A stretch of DNA of 64,000 bases. Origin: Streptomyces fumigatiscleroticus. GTDB lineage: Bacteria; Actinomycetota; Actinomycetes; Streptomycetales; Streptomycetaceae. The stretch lies in NCBI RefSeq assembly GCF_014647975.1, contig NZ_BMQF01000010.1, positions 186,001 through 250,000 of the forward strand. The letters are read 5' to 3'. The position numbers and the translations under genes are program-made. Shown one piece after another: positions 18,195-28,269 of the stretch. The number at the start of each line of letters is the position of its first letter. Position 1 is the first letter of the stretch. Below the pieces are notes generated by a model. That model searched no databases, was not told where the DNA came from, and worked only from the letters and a program-made list of their open reading frames with translations.

Positions 18195-19745
18195 GTGTTC
18201 GACACCCTCTCCGATCGCCTGAGCGAGACTTTCCGGAACCTGCGCGGCAAGGGACGCCTCAGCGAAGCGGACATCGACGCCACCGCGCGCGAAATCCGTA
18301 TCGCTCTCCTCGAGGCGGACGTCGCGCTCCCGGTCGTCCGGGCGTTCATCAAGAACGTCAAGGAGCGCGCGCTCGGCGCCGAAGTGTCGCGGGCCCTCAA
18401 CCCCGCCCAGCAGGTCCTCAAGATCGTCAACGAGGAACTGGTCACCATCCTCGGCGGTGAGACCCGCCGTCTGCGCTTCGCCAAGCAGCCGCCGACCGTG
18501 ATCATGCTGGCCGGTCTCCAGGGTGCCGGTAAGACCACCCTCGCGGGCAAGCTCGGCAAGTGGCTGAAGGAGCAGGGCCACTCGCCGCTGCTGGTCGCCG
18601 CCGACCTCCAGCGTCCGAACGCGGTCAACCAGCTCAGCGTGGTCGCCGAGCGCGCCGGCGTCGCGGTCTACGCGCCGGAGCCGGGCAACGGCGTGGGCGA
18701 CCCGGTCAAGGTCGCCAAGGACTCCATCGACTTCGCCAGGGCCAAGGTCCACGACATCGTGATCGTGGACACCGCGGGCCGCCTCGGTATCGACGCCGAG
18801 CTGATGCAGCAGGCCGCGGACATCCGTGACGCGGTCTCGCCGGACGAGATCCTGTTCGTCGTCGACGCGATGATCGGTCAGGACGCGGTCAACACCGCCG
18901 AGGCCTTCCGCGACGGCGTCGGCTTCGACGGCGTGGTGCTGTCCAAGCTCGACGGTGACGCCCGCGGTGGTGCCGCGCTGTCGATCGCCTCGGTGACCGG
19001 CAAGCCGATCATGTTCGCGTCCAACGGTGAGAAGCTCGACGACTTCGACGCCTTCCACCCGGACCGGATGGCCTCCCGCATCCTCGACATGGGTGACCTG
19101 CTCACCCTGATCGAGCAGGCGGAGAAGACGTTCAGCCAGGAAGAGGCCGAGAAGATGGCCTCCAAGCTGGCGTCGAAGAAGGGCCAGGACTTCACCCTGG
19201 ACGACTTCCTGGCCCAGATGGAGCAGGTCAGGAAGATGGGCTCCATCTCGAAGCTGCTCGGGATGCTGCCCGGCATGGGTCAGATCAAGGACCAGATCCA
19301 GAACCTGGACGAGCGGGACGTGGACCGCACGGCCGCGATCATCAAGTCGATGACGCCGGGCGAGCGCCAGGATCCGACGATCATCAACGGCTCGCGGCGG
19401 GCCCGTATCGCCAAGGGTTCCGGCGTCGAGGTCAGCGCGGTGAAGAACCTGGTCGAGCGGTTCTTCGAGGCCCGCAAGATGATGTCCCGGATGGCCCAGG
19501 GCGGCGGGATGCCCGGCATGCCGGGGATCCCGGGCATGGGCGGCGGCCCCGGCCGGCAGAAGAAGCAGCAGAAGAAGGCCAAGGGCAAGCAGCGCTCCGG
19601 CAACCCGATGAAGCGCAAGCAGCAGGAGCAGGAGGAGGCGGCACGCCGTGCCGCCGCCGCGCAGGGCGGCAACGCCTTCGGCCTGCCCCAGCAGGGCGGC
19701 CAGGACTTCGAGCTGCCCGATGAGTTCAAGAAGTTCATGGGCTGA
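18195..19745 (+). CDS. ffh: Signal recognition particle protein Ffh
   Basis: SRP54 GTPase (516 aa) that binds signal sequences and 4.5S RNA and delivers ribosomes to FtsY. N domain, then G1 GLQGAGKTTLAGKLG (about residue 107), DLQRPNAVNQL, DTAGRLGIDAELM, SKLDGDARGG, then the Met-rich M domain (KMGSISKLLGMLPGMGQ, with SRRARIAKGSG RNA-binding segment) and a Gly/Met/Lys-rich tail. The start GTG 18195 (VFDTLSDRLSETFRNLRGKGRL) matches homologues; GAGGA lies 12 nt upstream. Confidence 0.97.
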   Translation: MFDTLSDRLSETFRNLRGKGRLSEADIDATAREIRIALLEADVALPVVRAFIKNVKERALGAEVSRALNPAQQVLKIVNEELVTILGGETRRLRFAKQPPTVIMLAGLQGAGKTTLAGKLGKWLKEQGHSPLLVAADLQRPNAVNQLSVVAERAGVAVYAPEPGNGVGDPVKVAKDSIDFARAKVHDIVIVDTAGRLGIDAELMQQAADIRDAVSPDEILFVVDAMIGQDAVNTAEAFRDGVGFDGVVLSKLDGDARGGAALSIASVTGKPIMFASNGEKLDDFDAFHPDRMASRILDMGDLLTLIEQAEKTFSQEEAEKMASKLASKKGQDFTLDDFLAQMEQVRKMGSISKLLGMLPGMGQIKDQIQNLDERDVDRTAAIIKSMTPGERQDPTIINGSRRARIAKGSGVEVSAVKNLVERFFEARKMMSRMAQGGGMPGMPGIPGMGGGPGRQKKQQKKAKGKQRSGNPMKRKQQEQEEAARRAAAAQGGNAFGLPQQGGQDFELPDEFKKFMG

Positions 19746-19759
19746 CGGTCAGGACCTGT

Positions 19760-19826
19760 CCGGCGTACGGCACTGGGGGCGCCCCTCGCGGTTTCGGCGA
19801 GGGGCGCCCCCAGTGCCGTACGCCGG
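19760..19826. terminator. Perfect 30-bp hairpin terminator after ffh
   Basis: Left arm 19760-19789 and right arm 19797-19826 are exact reverse complements (30 of 30) around a 7-nt loop GGTTTCG. It starts 15 nt after the ffh stop. Most likely it is a factor-independent, possibly bidirectional terminator isolating ffh from ftsH. Confidence 0.85.
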
Positions 19827-19838
19827 GGACATGCGCGC

Positions 19839-19867
19839 ATGCCCCCGGGGCATTCCTGTCGTAACGT
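19839..19867 (+). promoter_or_regulatory. Probable ftsH promoter with a palindrome upstream of the -10
   Basis: TAACGT at 19862-19867 lies 7 nt before the ATG at 19874, which has no Shine-Dalgarno sequence, implying a leaderless transcript. A perfect 15-bp palindrome ATGCCCC-C-GGGGCAT (19839-19853) covers the -35 to spacer region and could be a repressor operator. I see no good -35. Confidence 0.4.
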
Positions 19868-19873
19868 CCGGAT

Positions 19874-21814
<1,941 letters not shown>

Positions 21815-21902
21815 GCCGGCCGCCGGCCACCGCGACCGCGGCCCGCCCAGGGCGCGCATCCGCCCGCGGCGCGCGTCGTTCTTGGCGGTGCCCGGCGGTG
21901 CC

Positions 21903-22203
21903 CGTCCGCCTGGCGGTGCCCGGTCTACCTGGCGGTATCCGTCCAGGGCGCGCGTCTGCCTGCGGTGCGTGTCCGCCTGGTGGCACCCGTCCGCCTGGCG
22001 GTGCCCGGTCTGCCCGGCGGTATCCGTCCAGGGCGCGCGTCTGCCTGCGGTGCGCGTCCGCCTGGTGGCACCCGTCCGCCTGGCGGTGCCCGGTCTACCT
22101 GGCGGTGCGCGTCCGCCTACGGCGCCCGTCCACCTGCGGTGCGGGTCTGCCCGGCGGTGCCCGTCCACCTGCGGTGCGCGTCCGCCCTGCGGCGCCCGTC
22201 CGC
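21903..22203. repeat. 85-bp tandem repeat and degenerate GTCCGCCTGGCGG-type units
   Basis: Copy A (21931-22015) and copy B (22016-22100) repeat an 85-bp unit almost exactly. Flanking partial copies built from shorter GTCCGCCTGGCGGTGCCC-like modules fill most of the 389-bp gap between ftsH and the convergent methyltransferase. No gene is supported. Confidence 0.85.
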
Positions 22204-23061
22204 CTACGGCACCCGGGCGATCAGGTACCGGAACACGTTCGGCATCCACACCGTGCCGTCCCGGCGCCGGTACGGGTGGAGCGCCTCCGCCAGTTCCTTG
22301 TCCACCTGTGCCTGGTCCGTCGCGCCGATCGCGGCGTCGAAGAGTCCCGTCGACAGCAGTCCGCGCACCGCGCTCCGTACGCCGGCGTACCCGAAGGGAC
22401 AGGCCACCCGTCCGGAACCGTCCGGCCTGAGACCGGCGCGCTGGGCGACCTCCTCCAGGTCGTCCCTCAGGGCGGGACGCCAGGCGCCCGGACTGCGCAG
22501 TGGATCCGCCAGCTTGGTGGCCACCCGCAGCACGGACGAGGTGGCGCAGCGTTCCGGCGGACCCCAGCCGGCCAGCACCACGGGCGTTCCCCGTGCGGCG
22601 AGGGGCGTCGCCTCCGCGAGCAGTTCGCTCAGCCCCTCCGAGTCGCCCGCCAGGCACCCGATCGGCTCGAAGGCGGTCACCAGGGTGTACGCGGGCGCTT
22701 CCGGGTCGGCGGCGTCCCGCGGGGAGCCGTCGACGATGCGAGTGTCGCCACGCGCGCGCGTGCCCCACGCCTCCGGCAGCAGCCGCTCCCGCGCGAGGGC
22801 CAGTTGTTCGGGGCGGCAGGTGTCGACACCGGTGACCGCGGCGCCCCGGGAGGCGGCCATCAGCAGGGCCAGCCCGGAGCCGCAGCCGAGACCCAGCAGC
22901 CGTGTGTCCGGGCCCACTTCCAGTCGCTCGTAGACGGTCTCGTAGAGCGGTACGAGCATCCTCTCCTGGATCTCCGACCAGTCACGCGCGCGTGCACGCT
23001 GATCCACGCGGGGCGCCGCTCCCGCGTGAGGTAGGTGCTGCCGCACGAGCGTAGGTGTCAT
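22204..23061 (-). CDS. Class I SAM-dependent methyltransferase, substrate unknown
   Basis: A 285-aa protein with a Rossmann methyltransferase core. Motif I LLGLGCGSGLALLMAA follows an N-terminal helix (RARDWSEIQERMLVPLYETVYERL), and the acidic end of strand beta-2 is AAVTGVDTC. The C-terminal half is less conserved. I chose ATG 23061 (MTPTLVRQHLPHAG) because upstream in-frame sequence is Arg/Gly-rich noise; only a weak GGGG precedes it. The sequence resembles UbiE-type small-molecule methyltransferases. It is a lone gene, and nothing nearby indicates a pathway. Confidence 0.75.
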   Translation of the reverse strand: MTPTLVRQHLPHAGAAPRVDQRARARDWSEIQERMLVPLYETVYERLEVGPDTRLLGLGCGSGLALLMAASRGAAVTGVDTCRPEQLALARERLLPEAWGTRARGDTRIVDGSPRDAADPEAPAYTLVTAFEPIGCLAGDSEGLSELLAEATPLAARGTPVVLAGWGPPERCATSSVLRVATKLADPLRSPGAWRPALRDDLEEVAQRAGLRPDGSGRVACPFGYAGVRSAVRGLLSTGLFDAAIGATDQAQVDKELAEALHPYRRRDGTVWMPNVFRYLIARVP

Positions 23062-23960
23062 AGGAAAGCGCCCCAATCGCCGAGAGTTGCCGTTGTGCCC
23101 GATGTCCGTGGCCCCCGTGCAGTGCGCTCGCACTCCGCCCCCGTATGCCAGGAAACTCCGGGCCCGGCGCGGCGTCCAGTGGCAGACGGGGCCGCTTTGC
23201 GGATTACCGGCGGAAATTGGCGAGATTTCACATTCCGGCAACCTGCGCCCGTACCGTCACCTCACAGCCGGGGCCGGCGATCAGCGGGGCGCGGCCGGCC
23301 TGCGGCCGGTGGGCGGCACCGTGGTGATCCGGCCGTACGGGGACGGGCCGGGGGAGCGGTGCGGCACGGGAGGGACGTTCGCCGTCGTCCGTCCCGCCTG
23401 CGCCGGGGAGTGTCCGAGCGTCTGGAGGGCGGAGTTCCCCCGGCGCGGGGGGCGTCGTGAACTCGGCCGGAATGTGCCGCACGGCCACGGCGCGGTTCCG
23501 GCCAAGGTCCGCGGGACCGGTGACCGTGCGGCGGCGGCGGGTGACCCGCATTCCGGAGCGTGCCCGTACGCGTCGGAGCCGACTCCGGTGACCTGGGGGA
23601 ACGGCGCGGCGCTGCCCGGCCGTCGGGGCCGCTGCCGCCGTCCGGGCGCGCGGTGACCGTACGGCGTCTGGTCGCCGGGGACGGGGCGGTGCCGGGCGCC
23701 GGTGACGCGCCCGGTAACGTCACCGTCGTCGCCCGCGCTGACTGAGATGTGCGCCAAGGGCCGAAACGCCCCTTGCGCATCCGCCGGTCACAGCAGACCC
23801 GGCGCGTGGACACCGTCTACACGCCGGGGCGTACGTTGGACTACGCACCACCTTGGTATGAGCTGTGAGCCTTCTCCGCAGATCAGCGCACCCGCCCTCG
23901 TCGGGACGCATCAGCGGCAACTGACGGGTACGTGCAAATTATTTGGGATGCCCCGGAATA
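23062..23960. other. Gene-poor region
   Basis: About 900 bases without a supported gene. Frames are open on both strands but have no recognisable sequence or ribosome sites. A terminator-like hairpin with one bulge, TGCGCCAAGGGC / GCCCCTTGCGCA, lies at 23748-23777. Near the right end, a low-GC palindrome CAAATTATTTG (23935-23945) marks the promoter region of the downstream gene. Confidence 0.45.
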
Positions 23961-23986
23961 GGAACACAGCGGCACTCAGGCTCGTT
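23961..23986 (+). promoter_or_regulatory. Possible ECF-sigma promoter of the SprT-like gene
   Basis: GGAAC (23961-23965) and GTT (23984-23986) are separated by 18 nt, close to the GGAAT-n18-GTT pattern of sigma-R-type promoters. The GTG start at 23995 lies about 9 nt past the GTT and has no clear Shine-Dalgarno sequence, so the message may be leaderless. Confidence 0.35.
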
Positions 23987-23994
23987 GTCATTAC

Positions 23995-24591
23995 GTGAGC
24001 ACGACACCACCTGTTCTCGCCGCAGAGCTGGCGCAGGCGTGGGCCGACATTCAGCGGTACCACCCCGAGCTGCCCGATCTTGCCGCGCCCGAGTCCCTGA
24101 TCGGAGAGTCGTCGTCCGCCTGCGGGCACGAACTCTCCTTCGAGCGACTGCTTCATGAGGCAGTCCACGGCATCGCCGCCGCGCGTGGAGTACGCGACAC
24201 CTCCCGCGCCGGCCGGTATCACAACCGCAGATTCCTCGCGATCGCCGAGGAGCTGGGCCTGGACCACCCCGAGGAGCCGCACCCGAGCAGCGGTTTCTCC
24301 CTGGTCACCCTCAGCCCCGAGGCGAAGCGCCGCTACCGTCCGACCATCGAGCGGGTCCAGCGCGCCCTGAAGGCGCACTCCGCGGCCACCGCCGCCGACA
24401 CCACGCGCTCCTTCCGCGGCCCGGCCGCCCGTCACGGCTCCTCCGGGGGCGGCGTGCGCGTCAAGGCGGTCTGCGACTGCGGCCGCAATGTACGGGTCGT
24501 CCCGTCCGTCCTGGCCCAGGCGCCGATCGTGTGCGGCGGCTGCGGCAAGCCGTTCCGCATCCCGGAAGTCGTGGGAGCGGCGGCGGGCTGA
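23995..24591 (+). CDS. SprT-like zinc metalloprotease with C-terminal zinc ribbon
   Basis: A 198-aa protein conserved in Streptomyces upstream of rpsP, usually annotated hypothetical. Residues about 52-85 read LLHEAVHGIAAARG...TSRAGRYHNRRF. HEAVH is an HExxH zinc-protease motif, and the YHN histidine about 25 residues on would be the third ligand. The spacing and the DTSRAGRYHN context resemble SprT-like proteins of phages and firmicutes. The C-terminus has two cysteine pairs (CDCGRNVRV...VCGGCGKPF), a zinc ribbon, also as in SprT/Spartan proteins. Spartan-type enzymes cut DNA-protein crosslinks; that function here is inference. Confidence 0.7.
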   Translation: MSTTPPVLAAELAQAWADIQRYHPELPDLAAPESLIGESSSACGHELSFERLLHEAVHGIAAARGVRDTSRAGRYHNRRFLAIAEELGLDHPEEPHPSSGFSLVTLSPEAKRRYRPTIERVQRALKAHSAATAADTTRSFRGPAARHGSSGGGVRVKAVCDCGRNVRVVPSVLAQAPIVCGGCGKPFRIPEVVGAAAG

Positions 24592-24870
24592 GGGTCCGGC
24601 TGCTCGTGGCAGCCGGACCGGGGTGTACCGCACGCCGGGCCGCATCCGGGCCGTTCAGGAGGGCCCCGGGTGCGGCTCGGCGCGCTGTCCGGGCCCTCGC
24701 CCGGTCGGAAGCGGTCCGCCGCGTGTGGCAGAATGGCTAGCTGTACTCGACAGCCGCACAGGACCCCTCTCTCCTCCGGCTGACGCGTCCATCGGGCACT
24801 CGGGTACCGCAACCCCACGCGGCTCTTCCCGCCGTGCCCAACCACGTCAAATCCAGGAGAACCCACTCCC

Positions 24871-25293
24871 GTGGCAGTCAAGATCAAGCTGAAGCGTCTG
24901 GGCAAGATCCGTTCGCCTCACTACCGCATCGTCGTCGCCGACTCCCGTACCCGCCGTGACGGCCGGGCCATCGAGGAGATCGGCAAGTACCACCCGACGT
25001 ACAACCCGTCGGTGATGGAGGTCGACGCCGAGCGTGTGGCGTACTGGCTCTCCGTCGGCGCCCAGCCGACCGAGCCCGTGCTCGCCATTCTGAAGAAGAC
25101 CGGCGACTGGCAGAAGTTCAAGGGCGAGCCCGCCCCGGCTCCGCTGCTCCAGCCGGCCGAGAAGGCGGCGCGTCCGTCCTTCGAGGCGCTCGGCGGTGAC
25201 GACGAGGGCAAGGGTGAGGCGATCACCCAGAAGAAGAAGGCCGACAAGAAGGACGAGGCCGCCGCCGAGTCCTCTGAGTCGACCGAGGCCTGA
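24871..25293 (+). CDS. rpsP: 30S ribosomal protein bS16
   Basis: Small-subunit protein (140 aa). The core (VKIKLKRLGKIRSPHYRIVVADSRTRRDGR...EEIGKYHPTYNPS) is the S16 fold. The Streptomyces form carries a long Lys/Glu/Ala-rich C-terminal extension after about residue 85. The GTG start follows AGGAG (24855-24859). First gene of rpsP-khpA-rimM-trmD-rplS. Confidence 0.98.
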   Translation: MAVKIKLKRLGKIRSPHYRIVVADSRTRRDGRAIEEIGKYHPTYNPSVMEVDAERVAYWLSVGAQPTEPVLAILKKTGDWQKFKGEPAPAPLLQPAEKAARPSFEALGGDDEGKGEAITQKKKADKKDEAAAESSESTEA

Positions 25294-25295
25294 GC

Positions 25296-25535
25296 ATGCT
25301 CGAGGAGGCTCTCGAGCACCTCGTGAAGGGCATCGTCGACAACCCTGACGATGTGCAGGTCGCCTCGCGCAACCTGCGCCGCGGGCGGGTGCTCGAGGTC
25401 CGGGTCCACCCGGACGACCTCGGCAAGGTGATCGGCCGCAACGGCCGCACCGCACGCGCTCTGCGTACCGTCGTGGGCGCCATCGGCGGCCGTGGCGTCC
25501 GGGTCGACCTCGTCGACGTGGACCACGTCCGCTGA
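25296..25535 (+). CDS. khpA: KH-domain RNA-binding protein KhpA
   Basis: A 79-aa single KH domain protein. The RNA-contacting loop is VIGRNGRTARALRTVV, a GxxG form. In Gram-positives KhpA pairs with KhpB/Jag to bind many transcripts and affect cell elongation and division. It begins 3 nt after the rpsP stop, so it is translationally linked to rpsP. Confidence 0.95.
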   Translation: MLEEALEHLVKGIVDNPDDVQVASRNLRRGRVLEVRVHPDDLGKVIGRNGRTARALRTVVGAIGGRGVRVDLVDVDHVR

Positions 25536-25617
25536 CGCTTTTCGAAAACCGGCTCGGGCCGGGGAGGGCCACTGGGCCGTCCCCGGCCCGTAGTCGTAGA
25601 TCAGGAGAACCAAGCAA

Positions 25618-26172
25618 GTGCAGCTGGTAGTCGCTCGTATCGGCCGAGCCCACGGCATCAAGGGCGAGGTCACCGTCGAGGTACGCACCGACGAGCCCGA
25701 ACTGCGGCTCGCGCCCGGCGCCGTCCTGGCCACCGATCCCGCCCAGGCCGGACCGCTGACCATCGCCACGGGCCGCGTCCACAGCGGCCGTCTCCTGCTG
25801 CGCTTCGAGGGCGTGCACGACCGCAACGCCGCCGAGGCGCTGCGCAACACCCTCCTGATCGCCGAGGTCGACCCCGAGGAACTCCCCGAGGGCGAGGACG
25901 AGTACTACGACCACCAGCTCATCGACCTCGACGTGGTGACCGAGGACGGGACGGAGGTCGGCCGCATCACGGAGATCTCCCACCTGCCCTCGCAGGACCT
26001 GTTCGTGGTGGAACGCCCCGACGGCAGCGAGGTCTACGTCCCCTTCGTCGAGGAGATCGTCACGGAGATCGATCTGGAGGAGCAGCGGGCGGTCATCGCC
26101 CCGCCGCCCGGCCTGATCGACGACCGCGCGGAGGTCGCCTCCTCCCGCGACTCCTCGGAGGACGAGGCGTGA
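25618..26172 (+). CDS. rimM: 16S rRNA processing protein RimM
   Basis: Ribosome maturation factor (184 aa) for the 30S head, acting with uS19. It contains an N-terminal RimM beta-barrel (VVARIGRAHGIKGEVTVEVRTDEP) and a PRC-barrel C-terminal domain (YYDHQLIDLDVVTEDG...VPFVEEIVTEIDLEEQRAVI). GTG 25618 is served by AGGAG (25602-25606). The stop overlaps the trmD ATG by one base. Confidence 0.97.
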   Translation: MQLVVARIGRAHGIKGEVTVEVRTDEPELRLAPGAVLATDPAQAGPLTIATGRVHSGRLLLRFEGVHDRNAAEALRNTLLIAEVDPEELPEGEDEYYDHQLIDLDVVTEDGTEVGRITEISHLPSQDLFVVERPDGSEVYVPFVEEIVTEIDLEEQRAVIAPPPGLIDDRAEVASSRDSSEDEA

Positions 26173-27005
26173 TGCGACTCGACGTCGTCACGATCTTCCC
26201 CGAGTACCTGGACCCGCTGAACGTCTCCCTGGTCGGCAAGGCACGCGCGCGTGGACAGCTGAACGTGCACGTGCACGATCTGCGCTCCTGGACGTACGAC
26301 CGGCACAACACCGTCGACGACACGCCCTACGGCGGCGGCCCCGGCATGGTCATGAAGACCGGGCCGTGGGGCGACGCGCTGGACACCGTCCTGGCGGACG
26401 GCTACGAGACCGGCTCCTGTGAGCCCGCCCTGATCGTGCCCACGCCCAGCGGCCGGCCCTTCACCCAGGAACTCGCCGTCGCGCTCTCCGAGCGCCCCTG
26501 GCTGATCTTCACACCCGCCCGCTACGAGGGCATCGACCGCCGGGTCGTCGACGAGTACGCCACCCGGATGCCGGTGTACGAGGTGTCCATCGGCGACTAC
26601 GTCCTCGCCGGCGGCGAGGCGGCCGTACTCGTCATCACCGAGGCCGTCGCCCGGCTGCTGCCCGGTGTCCTGGGCAACGCCGAGTCCCACCGCGACGACT
26701 CCTTCGCGCCCGGTGCCATGGCGAACCTCCTGGAAGGGCCCGTCTACACCAAGCCGCCCCAGTGGCGGGGCCGAGAGATCCCGGAGGTGCTGCTCAGCGG
26801 CCACCACGGGAAGATCGCCCGCTGGCGCCGGGACGAGGCCCTCAGGCGCACCACGGCCCACCGGCCCGACCTCATCGCGCACTGCGATCCGAAGGCCTTC
26901 GACAAGAAGGACCGCGAGATGCTCTCCATACTGGGCTGGGAGCCGGATCCGCAAGGGGAGCCCTACGGCCGATTTTGGCGCAGGGCGGACGGCGTGGAAG
27001 AATAG
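26172..27005 (+). CDS. trmD: tRNA (guanine37-N1)-methyltransferase
   Basis: SPOUT-class methyltransferase (277 aa) making m1G37 in tRNAs, preventing +1 frameshifts. Motifs: MRLDVVTIFPEYLDPL at the N-terminus, DDTPYGGGPGMVMK, the trefoil-knot SAM site with YEGIDRRVVDEY and SIGDYVLAGGEAAVLV, and HHGKIARWRRDEALRRT. ATG 26172 overlaps the rimM stop (TGATG); a GTG immediately before is an alternative. Confidence 0.97.
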   Translation: MRLDVVTIFPEYLDPLNVSLVGKARARGQLNVHVHDLRSWTYDRHNTVDDTPYGGGPGMVMKTGPWGDALDTVLADGYETGSCEPALIVPTPSGRPFTQELAVALSERPWLIFTPARYEGIDRRVVDEYATRMPVYEVSIGDYVLAGGEAAVLVITEAVARLLPGVLGNAESHRDDSFAPGAMANLLEGPVYTKPPQWRGREIPEVLLSGHHGKIARWRRDEALRRTTAHRPDLIAHCDPKAFDKKDREMLSILGWEPDPQGEPYGRFWRRADGVEE

Positions 27006-27138
27006 ACCGCTGTTGTGCGTCGTCCGGTGTGCGCCCCTGCCACAGGGGGACACGACGCCCGTCCCGACCCGCACGACATCGATCCGAACATCTAGCTCCC
27101 GTTGATGACCTGTGGCATCAGCGAAGAAAGCAGACGAA

Positions 27139-27489
27139 ATGTCTCACCTGCTCGACTCCGTCGACGCCGCGTCGCTGCGCAGCGACATCCCGGCCTTCCG
27201 CCCGGGTGACACCGTCAACGTCCACGTCCGCGTCATCGAGGGCAACCGCTCCCGTGTGCAGCAGTTCAAGGGCGTGGTGATCCGCCGCCAGGGTTCCGGC
27301 GTGCGCGAGACCTTCACGGTCCGCAAGGTCTCCTTCTCCGTCGGCGTCGAGCGCACCTTCCCGGTGCACACCCCGATCGTGGAGAAGATCGAGCTCGTCA
27401 CCCGTGGTGACGTTCGCCGCGCCAAGCTGTACTACCTGCGCGACCTGCGCGGCAAGGCGGCGAAGATCAAGGAGAAGCGCGAGAGCTGA
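27139..27489 (+). CDS. rplS: 50S ribosomal protein bL19
   Basis: Large-subunit protein at the 30S interface (116 aa), with signature FRPGDTVNVHVRVIEGNRSRVQQF and the C-terminal KLYYLRDLRGKAAKIKEK. I chose ATG 27139 (MSHLLDSVD) as in homologues; an upstream in-frame GTG would add nine residues. Last of the rpsP operon and followed closely by the signal peptidase cluster. Confidence 0.97.
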   Translation: MSHLLDSVDAASLRSDIPAFRPGDTVNVHVRVIEGNRSRVQQFKGVVIRRQGSGVRETFTVRKVSFSVGVERTFPVHTPIVEKIELVTRGDVRRAKLYYLRDLRGKAAKIKEKRES

Positions 27490-27534
27490 GCTCCTCGCGG
27501 CGGTGACAGCGGGGCCGGATAGCATCTGGCCTCG

Positions 27535-28269
27535 ATGGACACCGAAGCACAGCCCACGGAGCGCGACCGCTCCTCCCGCCCTTCCGCCCCCGAGCAGAGC
27601 TCGGAGGCCGGGGGACCGGAGGCGCGGTCGCGTTTCGCGTCGGTGCCGCGGTTCGCGGCCGTGTCACGGACCGTGGCCTGGCTGCCGGGCGGCTGGATCA
27701 CCCTGACCGTACTGGTGTTCCTGCTCTTCCTGCTGCTGCTCACCCGGTTCGTGCTCCAGCCGTTCCAGATCCCCAGCGGATCCATGGAGAACGGATTGAG
27801 GGTCGGCGACCGCGTTCTCGTAAATAAGTTGGCGTACCGTTTCGGTGCCGAGCCGCAACGCGGCGACGTCGTCGTGTTCGACGGAACCGGGTACTTCGGG
27901 CCCGCCGACTACGTCAAACGCGTCGTGGGCGTGGGGGGAGACCACGTGGTCTGCTGCGACAAGGAGGGGAGGCTGACGGTGAACGGCCGCTCGGTCGACG
28001 AATCGGCTTTCCTCTATCCGGGTGACGATCCGTCCACGGTGGCCTTCGACGTCGTCGTGCCCGACGGCACCCTGTTCGTCCTCGGCGACCACCGCAGCGA
28101 CTCCAGCGACTCCCGCGACCACCTGGGCTCGCCCGGCGGCGGCATGATCCCCGTCGACGACGTGATCGGCCGTGCCGACTGGATCGTCTGGCCGTACGGC
28201 CACTGGACCCACCTGACGCGCCCGTCCGCCTACGCGCGCGTGCCGGCCGCGGAGGGCGCCCATGGGTAG
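27535..28269 (+). CDS. sipW: Type I signal peptidase SipW
   Basis: First of four adjacent leader peptidases (244 aa). It has one N-terminal membrane anchor (about 53-77) and then the extracellular Ser/Lys catalytic domain. The nucleophile is S83 in PSGSM and the general base K128 in YVKRVVGVGGD. Box E appears as LGDHRSDSSDSRDHLG. No hydrophobic C-terminal segment is evident. A TAGCAT hexamer at 27520-27525 lies just before the ATG. It overlaps sipX by 8 nt. These enzymes release Sec/Tat-exported proteins; the Streptomyces set is known as sipW-sipX-sipY-sipZ. Confidence 0.92.
   Translation: MDTEAQPTERDRSSRPSAPEQSSEAGGPEARSRFASVPRFAAVSRTVAWLPGGWITLTVLVFLLFLLLLTRFVLQPFQIPSGSMENGLRVGDRVLVNKLAYRFGAEPQRGDVVVFDGTGYFGPADYVKRVVGVGGDHVVCCDKEGRLTVNGRSVDESAFLYPGDDPSTVAFDVVVPDGTLFVLGDHRSDSSDSRDHLGSPGGGMIPVDDVIGRADWIVWPYGHWTHLTRPSAYARVPAAEGAHG

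Noticed and set aside
23087..23656. Open frame of 189 aa upstream of the SprT-like gene
   Set aside because: No ribosome site, no recognisable motif, Gly/Arg/Pro-rich composition, and overlapping open frames on both strands.
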